The notes under the pieces are model-generated. The model ran no database searches, was not told the DNA's origin, and was given only the letters and a program-made list of their open reading frames with translations. Both the position numbers and the translations under genes were made by a program. A stretch of 64,000 nucleotides of DNA from Nocardia pseudovaccinii NBRC 100343. Lineage in GTDB: Bacteria; Actinomycetota; Actinomycetes; Mycobacteriales; Mycobacteriaceae. Positions 34,439-42,124 of the stretch are shown in pieces (within the stretch, counting starts at the first letter, position 1; each line of letters begins with the position of its first letter). Location: contig NZ_BDBY01000137.1 in the NCBI RefSeq assembly GCF_001613225.1, positions 1 through 64,000 on the forward strand. Reading direction: 5' to 3'.

Positions 34439-34920
34439 CCTTCGACCGTGGCGTCTTCGTCGCAGTGCTGGCTGTCGCCGGTGTCGAACTCGCGGCGGTG
34501 GCTGTCGACCGGCGCCTGCTCGCTGTCGTGTCGGGGATCGCGCTCGCGACGATCGTCGTGGCCTTCGCTGCACTGTCGATGCGAGCATCAGGCGATGTGG
34601 TGACACCGCCGGTGGAATCCCCGGGCATGGAGTCCGTGACGCGCTGGCGCGCACGGACCTCGGTCCTGCTGCAATATGCCGACGGGTCGCGCGGCGAGTG
34701 GGACCGGCAGGTCAGACCGCTGCTGGCGCGGGAATTCCTGCTGGCGATCGGATCTCCGGAGCCTGGTGGGAACGCCCTCAGCGAGGCCGGACGGGACTTC
34801 TTCGGCCCCGAATTGTGGCGGTGGGTGGACCCGTCCGCGGCCATGGTAACCGCGGACAGCGTCCCCGGTCCGGGGCGCGCCACGCTCGGTGAAATTCTCG
34901 AACGGATGACTCGGCTGTGA
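34435..34920 (+). CDS. Small membrane protein of the MoxR-DUF58 operon
   Basis: 161 residues. Two hydrophobic segments near the N-terminus (GVFVAVLAVAGVELAAVAV and LLAVVSGIALATIVVAFAAL) and a soluble C-terminal half (RWRARTSVLLQYADGSRGEWDRQVRPLLAREFLLAIG). The ATG overlaps the previous stop (ATGA) and the next gene overlaps its own stop. Proteins of this layout are usual between DUF4129 and DUF58 genes. No catalytic motif is visible. Confidence 0.8.
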   Translation: MTFDRGVFVAVLAVAGVELAAVAVDRRLLAVVSGIALATIVVAFAALSMRASGDVVTPPVESPGMESVTRWRARTSVLLQYADGSRGEWDRQVRPLLAREFLLAIGSPEPGGNALSEAGRDFFGPELWRWVDPSAAMVTADSVPGPGRATLGEILERMTRL

Positions 34921-36203
34921 CCGCGGTACGAGATCGCAACCTCGCACCGGTGGGGTCGTCCTACCATCCGACCGCGCTCGCCGTCGCGCTGGCAATCTGT
35001 TCGGGACTGGTTCTCGCGCTGGCGGTTTCGCTGACCGAACCGCAGCTGGTCGTCTTCGCGGCGCCGATGCTCGGCATGGTGTCGCTGGGCTGGCGCACGC
35101 CCACCGAACAGATCCGGGTCACGGCGGCCGGGGCCGAACCAGGATGCGCCGCGCAGGTGCGGTGTATCGAAACCGACACCGTCGCAGTCCATCTCGTCTT
35201 CGCGATCGCGCCACGCGGCAGCGGCGCAGTGCACATTGCACATCCGCTGCATGTCGAGGGACTGGAGATAGAGATCCGAGCACAGACATCCACCTCCATG
35301 ACACTGCGGGTCACCGCGCGGCGCTGGGGGCGGTATTCGATCCCTGTCGAGTTATTCGCGGTCGTCGGCGGTGGGCTCGTGCGCCTCCGATCCCGGCACC
35401 ACGTCGCCGAGCTGGTGGTGCACCCGCTGGTAGTCCCGGGCACTGCGCTGGTGTCCGGCACGGCTCGCTCCCGGCGAATCGGACGGCACGACTCCCGATT
35501 GCGTGGTTCGGGCCAGGAATTCGCGGGCATTCGCGCCTTCACGCCGGGAGACACACTGCGAGTGGTCAATTGGCCTGCGACCGCACGGCGGGCGAGCCTG
35601 CATACCACCGAGCGCTGTCTGCAACTCGCCAATGATGTCGCGGTGCTCTTCGACGAGTCGATGTCCACGACCTGCGCACCTCCCGAAGCCCTGGATCGGA
35701 CCGTGCGCGCCATCGCCGAACTCACCTGGGCCGCCTTGGGCGGCGGCGACCGGGTCGGGCTGGTATGCACCGGCGCCGGGTCCCGGTGGGTTCCGACGCG
35801 CGGCGGGCGGCGCCAGTTCTACGGCCTCGTCGATGCGCTGCTCGATCCCGACGACGGTCCGGCGATCCGGTTCACCGGCAGCGTGCCACCGCCGGCGGCC
35901 ATGCCCGCCGGTGCGACGATCGTCGCGTTCTCCACGCTGCTGGAGAGCGGATTCGCGTTGTCGCTCATCGAGTTACGCAAGCGCGGCCATCGGGTCGTGG
36001 TCGTGGACGTCCTGCCGGACAGCCCGTTCCGTGACGACGGGGATCCGCTGGTGGCGCGCCTGTGGTCGTTCGACCGCGCGGCCCTGCACCGCGCCATGGG
36101 CATCGCCGGTGTCGAGGTCCTCGGCTGGGGCGGGTCCGAGCAACTCGCGGAGGTCATCCATGCCCTGCCGCAGCGATTCGAGGCACCGCGGAGGTCACGG
36201 TGA
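34917..36203 (+). CDS. DUF58 protein with vWA-like MIDAS motif
   Basis: 428 residues. Two hydrophobic helices at about 20-55, then the DUF58 signature GSGQEFAGIRAFTPGDTLRVVNWPATAR near residue 190. A vWA-type metal-binding motif DESMS occurs in AVLFDESMSTT, consistent with a MIDAS site. MoxR ATPases often work with such vWA proteins in maturation or assembly of membrane complexes. GTG 34917 overlaps the preceding stop. The partner complex may be the YrbE transporter that heads the operon; that is inference. Confidence 0.87.
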   Translation: MTAVRDRNLAPVGSSYHPTALAVALAICSGLVLALAVSLTEPQLVVFAAPMLGMVSLGWRTPTEQIRVTAAGAEPGCAAQVRCIETDTVAVHLVFAIAPRGSGAVHIAHPLHVEGLEIEIRAQTSTSMTLRVTARRWGRYSIPVELFAVVGGGLVRLRSRHHVAELVVHPLVVPGTALVSGTARSRRIGRHDSRLRGSGQEFAGIRAFTPGDTLRVVNWPATARRASLHTTERCLQLANDVAVLFDESMSTTCAPPEALDRTVRAIAELTWAALGGGDRVGLVCTGAGSRWVPTRGGRRQFYGLVDALLDPDDGPAIRFTGSVPPPAAMPAGATIVAFSTLLESGFALSLIELRKRGHRVVVVDVLPDSPFRDDGDPLVARLWSFDRAALHRAMGIAGVEVLGWGGSEQLAEVIHALPQRFEAPRRSR

Positions 36204-36580
36204 TCGACGTCGTCGCGCTCGCCGTGACAGGGGTCCTCACGCTCGCGGGTCTGCGCGACGTCCGCTCCGCGTGCGCCGCGGTAGCGGTCGCGGCTGTCAC
36301 GCTGGTGCTGCTCGACGCCTCCCCCGCGTCGTTCGCAGTCGCCGGTCTCGGCTCCACGGTGTATCTCGTTGGCACACAGATGAAATGGACTCCCGCGTCG
36401 ATCCGGGAGATCGGTGCGGGTACGGCCGGAGCCGTCGCGTTCAGCGCGATCGCCCTGCTGGCCGATGTCGGGGCCGCGCACCTGCCGTGGATACCTGTCA
36501 TCGCGCCCGTGGCCGCCCTCGTCGTGATCGTCGTACCTCTGCGCGCAATCCGGTCGGCCACATCTACGCGCGATCGGTGA
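36200..36580 (+). CDS. Small hydrophobic protein ending the YrbE-MoxR operon
   Basis: 126 residues, about four membrane helices (VVALAVTGVLTLAGL, CAAVAVAAVTLVLL, GAVAFSAIALLADVGAA, VIAPVAALVVIVVPL). GTG 36200 overlaps the DUF58 stop. No family is recognised. As last gene of the operon it is likely a small subunit of the membrane complex. Confidence 0.75.
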   Translation: MIDVVALAVTGVLTLAGLRDVRSACAAVAVAAVTLVLLDASPASFAVAGLGSTVYLVGTQMKWTPASIREIGAGTAGAVAFSAIALLADVGAAHLPWIPVIAPVAALVVIVVPLRAIRSATSTRDR

Positions 36581-36678
36581 CACGCCCGTTTCCTCGTCTG
36601 CGACCCGACCGTCCGGATCAGCGTCGATGCCGCGCGCCCACCTGTCTCGACCTCGTTGCCAAGCCGCTCCCGACATGA

Positions 36679-36693
36679 CATACTTGAAGTATG
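36679..36693. promoter_or_regulatory. Perfect TetR-type operator upstream of the dehydrogenase gene
   Basis: CATACT-TGA-AGTATG, a perfect 12 of 12 inverted repeat and the best copy of this motif in the window. It lies 66 bases before the start of the saccharopine-dehydrogenase-like gene. Confidence 0.7.
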
Positions 36694-36759
36694 TAGCCGA
36701 CCAACGGTCGGTACAAATCAGGCTGGGACGGCTTTCTATCGCGCGAGAGTGAGGAGCGA

Positions 36760-37812
36760 ATGATGATGGGAACTGTGCTCGTTGTCGGCGCGGACGGAGT
36801 ACTCGGCTCCACTGTCGCAACGACTTTCGCTCAGATCGGATGGCAGGTACTGCGCGGCAGCCGACGCCCGGCCGAAGCTCCGGGTACGGTCCAGATCGAC
36901 CTCACTCGCCCGGAGACGTTGCACGACACCGCCTTCCGAGCCGACCTGATCGTCAATACCGTCCCCGACCACGACCTCACGGTCGAGCGCTGGGTCCTCG
37001 ACCATGGCGGCCGAGTCCTCAATCTGGCGACGATTCCGACGAGCGCCGCACGCCGACTGCGCGTGCGCGCGGCCCAGCAACGCGCATACGGCACCGTCGT
37101 CCTGAACGCGGGCCTCTCCCCCGGCGTGACGAATCTGGTCATCGCTCATCTGCTCAGCGAGTACCCCGAGGCCGACACGATCGAATTCGTCATGTGCTTG
37201 CCCGCCACCGGAATGAGCGGCCGCGCCGGGGTCGCGTTCGTGCACGAGAATCTCACCACCATCGGGCGGCACGGCGTCTACAACCGCCGCTCGCCCCGGC
37301 ACGACACCGCGTCGATCGACCTTCCCGAACCCATCGGCCGCAAGCGGTGTTTCGGATTCGCGGAGCGGGAACGGGCGTGGCTGCTGGACACCTCGGCCGG
37401 ACGGGTCGTGCGCACGTACGCGTATCTGGACCGGCACCGCCTGCACAGCACCGTGGTCGCGCTCAATCCGCTGGGCCTGCTGTCCGAGGTTCCGATGGCG
37501 CCGTTTCTGGTCGGACGCCGCACCCCGCCCGCCCAGCCGAGCGCCGAACCCATCATGCATTGGATGTCGGTGAAACGCCGCGACATTCGGCTCGCCACCA
37601 GGACTGTCGAATGCCGCGGCGGCTATGCCCACGCCGCAGCCGCTGCCGCGGTATTCGGCGAAGAACTCCTGCACCGCGTCGAGGGGGCCGGGTCCACCGG
37701 CTGCTTCGGCTTGGAGGAGGTCTTCGCCCTGCGCCAGATGCAGGGGCTGCTCGAGACGGCGGGAATCCAAGTCGTCGACGAGCGATCTTCCGCAGCGCCG
37801 CAACGGGCCTGA
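36760..37812 (+). CDS. Saccharopine dehydrogenase-like NAD(P)-dependent enzyme
   Basis: 350 residues. N-terminal Rossmann motif VLVVGADGVLGSTVATTFA (GxxGxxG) and the saccharopine-dehydrogenase layout, with ADLIVNTVPDHD and VVLNAGLSPGVTNLVIAHLL. Such enzymes oxidise or reduce C-N bonds of amino acid adducts, or act as trans-acting enoyl reductases on lipids. Three ATGs in a row at 36760, 36763 and 36766 follow GAGGAG; the third has the best spacing (nine bases). A perfect operator copy lies upstream, which puts it in the same regulon as the transporters. It could reduce the imine produced by the amine-oxidising flavoproteins. Confidence 0.83.
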   Translation: MMMGTVLVVGADGVLGSTVATTFAQIGWQVLRGSRRPAEAPGTVQIDLTRPETLHDTAFRADLIVNTVPDHDLTVERWVLDHGGRVLNLATIPTSAARRLRVRAAQQRAYGTVVLNAGLSPGVTNLVIAHLLSEYPEADTIEFVMCLPATGMSGRAGVAFVHENLTTIGRHGVYNRRSPRHDTASIDLPEPIGRKRCFGFAERERAWLLDTSAGRVVRTYAYLDRHRLHSTVVALNPLGLLSEVPMAPFLVGRRTPPAQPSAEPIMHWMSVKRRDIRLATRTVECRGGYAHAAAAAAVFGEELLHRVEGAGSTGCFGLEEVFALRQMQGLLETAGIQVVDERSSAAPQRA

Positions 37813-37877
37813 CACCTACTGAAACGGCGCTGAAGCGACCGCCCGCCGGTTTACGGCGGCGTCGCTAGACTGGCTCG

Positions 37878-38552
37878 GTGGCTCGACGCACCTACAACCA
37901 ATTCTGTGGTCTCGCAAGAGGTCTCGATATCGTCGGGGAACGCTGGACGTTGCTCATCGTGCGCGAGCTGATGGCCCGGCCGAAGCGCTACATCGATCTC
38001 TCGGATGCGCTCGACGGGATCGGCTCGAGCTTGCTCGCGGCGCGCCTGCGGCAACTGGAAGAGGACGCGGTCGTCCGCCACCGGAAACTGCCGCCACCGG
38101 CCGCCGCGGTGGTCTACGAACTGACCGAGTCGGGCAACGAGCTGGCCGAGGCGCTGATTCCGTTGGCGCTGTGGGGAATGCGGCGTCTGTTCGCGCCCGG
38201 ACCCGAGGACGCCTACAAGGCCGAGTGGACGCTGGTCGTCCTTGCCCGGTTCATCGACGCGAGCGCGGTCGACGCGGCCTATACCTACCATTTCCGCCTC
38301 GGCGACTCCTCGGCGTTGCTGTCGATCCGGAACGGGAAGGCCGAGGTGACCGCCGGTCCGCTCGCGCCGGTCGATGCGACACTCATCTCCGATTCGGCGA
38401 CCATCAGCGACCTGAGCGCTGGGCGCCTCGCCCTCGACGAGGCGATCGCCACCGGACGAATCGCCCTCCAGGGCGATGCGGCAGCGCTGGTCGTGCTGCG
38501 GGGAATACTGCCGCAGCGCATCCCCGAAAGAATTCGAATTGTTTCCGATTGA
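37878..38552 (+). CDS. HxlR-family regulator with SCP2-like C-terminal domain
   Basis: 224 residues. The HxlR winged helix covers about residues 5-95 (CGLARGLDIVGERWTLLIVRELMARPKRYIDLSDALDGIGSSLLAARLRQLEE). The C-terminal part (YTYHFRLGDSSALLSIRNGKAEVTAG) resembles the SCP2 sterol-carrier fold, which can bind a hydrophobic ligand and may sense a lipid signal. GTG 37878 is used. It stands between the dehydrogenase and the second SARP. Confidence 0.88.
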   Translation: MARRTYNQFCGLARGLDIVGERWTLLIVRELMARPKRYIDLSDALDGIGSSLLAARLRQLEEDAVVRHRKLPPPAAAVVYELTESGNELAEALIPLALWGMRRLFAPGPEDAYKAEWTLVVLARFIDASAVDAAYTYHFRLGDSSALLSIRNGKAEVTAGPLAPVDATLISDSATISDLSAGRLALDEAIATGRIALQGDAAALVVLRGILPQRIPERIRIVSD

Positions 38553-38922
38553 TATCCGGACAAGTACGCAGATATGACGAATATCCGCGCCGAATCAGCA
38601 CTTGTCGGACATTTTACCCATCGATTGACACGCACATATCCCGATGATAGCCTAACGATAGTCGACTATAGTGACCTACCGAACACGATCGACGATTATT
38701 CGAATCGACGAAGGATCGGCAGTAATAGCAATAGTCGATCGATCACAAAGCAGGACCGGGGGGAGAGCAAAGCGTAGTATTCCGACGGCTCGTTCGAGTC
38801 GAGAACTATTCTCAATTTTCGGCATACTCGCCGAAAATCTCACGAACGCCGCGGAACTCGCGCATTGCCCGGGACAGTGTCGTCTACCCGGTGCGGCCCA
38901 CCGAGACCGGAAAGATGAACAT
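38553..38922. other. AT-rich control region of SARP2
   Basis: 370 bases, clearly lower in GC than the rest of the island. It includes the 12-base palindrome ATAGTCGACTAT at 38658-38669, the repeat ATCGACGA at 38688 and 38704 (16 bases apart), and runs such as ATTATTCGAATC. No gene is credible. It precedes SARP2 and is the kind of AT-rich DNA that Lsr2 binds. Confidence 0.6.
38658..38669. promoter_or_regulatory. 12-base palindrome in the SARP2 upstream region
   Basis: ATAGTCGACTAT is self-complementary over 12 bases and lies 253 bases before the SARP2 start. No second copy was seen elsewhere; a partial variant ATAGTCGATCGA follows at 38731. A regulator site is possible. Confidence 0.35.
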
Positions 38923-39729
38923 ATGTCCAGAATAGAGTTTCGGGTTCTCGGCCCGATACGATCGGTCGTCGACGATGTCGAGGCCACGCTCCCCGGCCGG
39001 AAGTTGCAGGCCATCCTCGCGGTCCTCGCGCTGCGCGCCGGTCATGAGGTGCGCCGCGACGAGCTGATCGAAGAGCTCGATCTGCTGGCCTCCACCGGCA
39101 ACGCCTCGAACACCCTGCACGCACACATGACGCGCCTGCGACGCTGGCTCAACAGCCAAAGCGCCGGCGCCGCAAGCACAATGCTCGAATCAACCCCGTC
39201 GGGATACCGGCTCGGCGTCCCCCCTTCGGCGGTCGACGCACACCGGTTCCTCACTCAGGTGGAGCACGCGGTGACCCTGGGTCCCGCCGCCCCGTCCAGC
39301 ACGGTCACGGTACTCGAGGAAGCCCTGGACCTGTGGCACGATCACGACCTACTCGGTGTGCTGGACGGACCGCTGGCCGCGGCGGCCGCCGATGAACTCC
39401 ACCGGGCTCGGCGAACCGCCCGTGAATTGCTGCTCGATGCGTGGATCGCGCTCGGCCACGACCACCGGGTGATCGGGAACGCGAAGCGCTTCATCGACGA
39501 TGACCCGCTCAACGAGCGGATGCGACTACAACTGATCACCGCGCTTCGCCGGGTCGGTCGTCATACCGAGGCCGTCGAGGCGTACAAGCTGGCCGAACGA
39601 GTACTGCGCGACGAATTGGGCGTCCGGCCGGGCAGCGGACTACGCACGGCGTTCGAGCATACGCTCGGCGGCCCCGGCCTTGCCCGCGAAGATTTCTACG
39701 AGAGTTCGTTGCGCGCATCGGGTTTCTGA
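38923..39729 (+). CDS. SARP-family transcriptional activator, copy 2
   Basis: 268 residues, the same length as SARP1. Winged helix (FRVLGPIRSVVDDVEATLPGRKLQAILAVLALRAG ... NTLHAHMTRLRRWL) followed by the BTAD domain ending YKLAERVLRDELGVRPGSGL. ATG 38923 has GGAAAG upstream and aligns with the SARP1 start; the frame is open further upstream but through non-coding DNA. Together with SARP1 it should activate the flanking operons. Its AT-rich upstream region and the adjacent lsr2 gene suggest that its own expression is the silenced switch. Confidence 0.93.
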   Translation: MSRIEFRVLGPIRSVVDDVEATLPGRKLQAILAVLALRAGHEVRRDELIEELDLLASTGNASNTLHAHMTRLRRWLNSQSAGAASTMLESTPSGYRLGVPPSAVDAHRFLTQVEHAVTLGPAAPSSTVTVLEEALDLWHDHDLLGVLDGPLAAAAADELHRARRTARELLLDAWIALGHDHRVIGNAKRFIDDDPLNERMRLQLITALRRVGRHTEAVEAYKLAERVLRDELGVRPGSGLRTAFEHTLGGPGLAREDFYESSLRASGF

Positions 39730-39730
39730 A

Positions 39731-40138
39731 CTAGCCGGCCTCGCGTTGGCGCGACAGATCATCCTCGTGCTCGCCACCACCGGACATGAGATGCGCGTCG
39801 GCGAACGCGGTGAGAATGCGCACGGGGATTCGCCCGCGGGCCGCCACTCGGTACCCCTGCCCGAGGGCCCATTCCCGGATGATATTCAACTCCTCACGAG
39901 AGCGCGTCCCGCATTCGACCGACACCCTCCGCAACCGCCGGTCCTGCCCGTCGTCCGCCCGTTGCGCGGCATGTATCCACTTTCCGAGGTCGTGGCGCAA
40001 CTTCTCCGCATTGTCCGGTCGTAGCTCGATCCGATAATTCACGCCATCCAAACCGAATGACACGGACTCGACGTTGCCGTCGGAAATGATTCCGCCGTCG
40101 TAATCATCGGTTATCTGGACAACAAGCTTCCGAGCCAT
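39731..40138 (-). CDS. Lsr2-family nucleoid silencer
   Basis: 135 residues. The N-terminal dimerisation domain (MARKLVVQITDDYDGG ... VSFGLDGVNYRIEL) and the C-terminal DNA-binding domain (REWALGQGYRVAARGRIPVRILTAFADAH), with the RGR motif that inserts in the AT-rich minor groove, are both complete. Lsr2 is a xenogeneic silencer functionally like H-NS. A length of 135 is somewhat longer than the usual 110-115 because of a C-terminal tail. ATG 40138 has GGAGGAG nine bases upstream. It is convergent with SARP2. It is probably an extra copy next to the chromosomal one, but that cannot be seen from this window. Confidence 0.92.
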   Translation of the reverse strand: MARKLVVQITDDYDGGIISDGNVESVSFGLDGVNYRIELRPDNAEKLRHDLGKWIHAAQRADDGQDRRLRRVSVECGTRSREELNIIREWALGQGYRVAARGRIPVRILTAFADAHLMSGGGEHEDDLSRQREAG

Positions 40139-40348
40139 TGAACTGCTTCTCCTCCCGGGCACGGTAAGAGCCGTCCAATGATCGTGACATAACTTTAAGA
40201 ACAATAAAAGACGTATTCTGAAGTTCGGCCGAATCAGGTCACCCCGCACCGGCGAAGGCATATTCGCCCCGGTCCATATGTGCTGTACAGGCGAACGGTC
40301 CTGACCTCGACGCCCGGCATCGCAGTCAGGACCGCATCCGACACCCGC

Positions 40349-42124
40349 TCAGGAAGTCAGTTCCCCCGGCCGGATATCTCCACCGACCGTGCGCCAGTCG
40401 CGATTCCGAATGAAGAACAGGTCGCGCGTCGCCTGGTAGACCGTCGATCCACTCTGTTCCAGCTGTCCACGGAAGTAGCCGAGCGACATCTTCGCCACGG
40501 CGCTGTACCCGCTCGTGAAGTACTGTCCCCGCACGTGGCCGGGACTGAGGTATTTGCCCCAGAACAGGACCTGTGACATCGGCACCAGCGTCAATGACGG
40601 TGCTGGGCAACGGGATTCGGGATCGAGCATCTTCCACACCGGCGGAGAGAGCCGACTGTCGCGAATGGCGGCGTAGATGCGCTCACATGCTTCGTCGACG
40701 CCGATTTCCTTGTCGCGGTACTCCTGCATCGCGACCGACGCCGCGCGGAACATCTCCGCGCACGGCGGGTAGTCGATGCCCTGGACTCCTCGATACGGTG
40801 CCCGCTCCAGCGCATCGAATACCGTTGCGCTCCGGTGTTTGTCGAAGGCGAAGATGGACCCCATGAGGCCGTTGATGCCATACGCCGAGGTGATCGCCCA
40901 GACCCGGAACCAGGCATTCCACAACTCGAAGCTGTCGAACGACGAGTAGGAGCAGCTGACGAGGTCGTCGTAGAAGCCGAACGACTTCTTGATCCAGGTC
41001 TCCAGATACTCGAACGACTCCACGGCGAAGTCGTCGGTGCGGACCGCGCGGATCAGGCGGTGGCCCAGTGCGTTCAACGCCATGAAGGTCACCGAGAGAC
41101 CGCTCGAGAACAGCGGATCGATGAAATCCGACGCATGCGGCAGCAGGCACCAGCGCTCGCCGACGATCTTCGTCGATTGGAACTGATTCCGCGTCGACTC
41201 TGTGTACGGATGCACGGCGGTGGCGTTGCGCATCTGCTCGGCGAAGGTCGGGAATCTGCGCACCTGACGCCAGAATTCCTGCTCCGCCGACTCGTCGCCC
41301 TTCGGATACTGGTTCAGGTCCAGGCTGATTCCGACGCTGCACAGCAGGTTGGTCGAGGTCTTGTGATTGTCGAACGGGATGACCCAGGCCCAGCCGCCTT
41401 TGAACAGATGATGCAGCGTTCCCTGCGCGAAGGGACTCGGCATCTTGTGCTCACGGGAAGGAACCAGCCGATCGAACGGCTCGACGCCGACGAAGTGGTT
41501 GAAGATTGTGCGGGTGGCCGTCCGATAGCTCGGTTCTTCCACACGCAGGTTCAATCGCTGCCCGAGGATGCTCTTCATCCCACCGGCATCGACGAGGAAG
41601 CGGGCACGGAACTCGCCGCGGTCGGCGGTCGACACGGTCACCCCGTCCGCATCGAATTCGACGTCGGTCACATAGGTTCGATTCAGCCCGTCGGCACCGT
41701 AGGACAACGCCACCTGATAGGCGTATGCGTCGACGTCCTGGCGGAAGAAGTGCACATCCGGCCCCAGCGGTGCGCCGAAGGTCGGGTTCATCGTGCACTC
41801 GGCCGGATTGAACGGCACGCCTTCGGTGTGGTGCGCGAAGCCGAGGTTGCGCTTGACTCCACACGCTGAGCTCACATGCCTGCGCAACGGGCCGTGCGAG
41901 GCCAGGTTGCTCAGCTCGGGCACGTCGTATCGCAGTGCGAGCGCGCGCAGGAAGAGGATGGTCTCGGGAACGGTCGATTCGCCGATGGCGAAACGCGGGT
42001 GGCCGCCGCCTTCGAGCATGATGACGCGCACTCCGTGTCGCGCGAGAACAGCCGCCAGGGCGGCTCCGCCGATGCCGCCACCGACGATGGCGACATCGTA
42101 GACACGACTGTCGTTGGTACTCAT
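40349..42124 (-). CDS. FAD-dependent halogenase-family protein, copy 2
   Basis: 591 residues, a paralogue of the protein at 10080-11993. Rossmann GGGIGG at 15-20, IGES at 47-50, halogenase signature WAWVIP at 245-250 and putative catalytic Lys91 in GVKRNLGF. Long stretches match copy 1 (for example LPHASDFIDPLFS, ERAPYRGVQGID and KYLSPGHVRGQYFT against KYRSPSHVRGTYFT). The ATG overlaps the stop of the ferredoxin-reductase fusion (4 bases), so the two are co-translated. Two diverged copies suggest two halogenation sites, or a single-site enzyme plus a paralogue with a different oxidative role. Confidence 0.88.
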   Translation of the reverse strand: MSTNDSRVYDVAIVGGGIGGAALAAVLARHGVRVIMLEGGGHPRFAIGESTVPETILFLRALALRYDVPELSNLASHGPLRRHVSSACGVKRNLGFAHHTEGVPFNPAECTMNPTFGAPLGPDVHFFRQDVDAYAYQVALSYGADGLNRTYVTDVEFDADGVTVSTADRGEFRARFLVDAGGMKSILGQRLNLRVEEPSYRTATRTIFNHFVGVEPFDRLVPSREHKMPSPFAQGTLHHLFKGGWAWVIPFDNHKTSTNLLCSVGISLDLNQYPKGDESAEQEFWRQVRRFPTFAEQMRNATAVHPYTESTRNQFQSTKIVGERWCLLPHASDFIDPLFSSGLSVTFMALNALGHRLIRAVRTDDFAVESFEYLETWIKKSFGFYDDLVSCSYSSFDSFELWNAWFRVWAITSAYGINGLMGSIFAFDKHRSATVFDALERAPYRGVQGIDYPPCAEMFRAASVAMQEYRDKEIGVDEACERIYAAIRDSRLSPPVWKMLDPESRCPAPSLTLVPMSQVLFWGKYLSPGHVRGQYFTSGYSAVAKMSLGYFRGQLEQSGSTVYQATRDLFFIRNRDWRTVGGDIRPGELTS

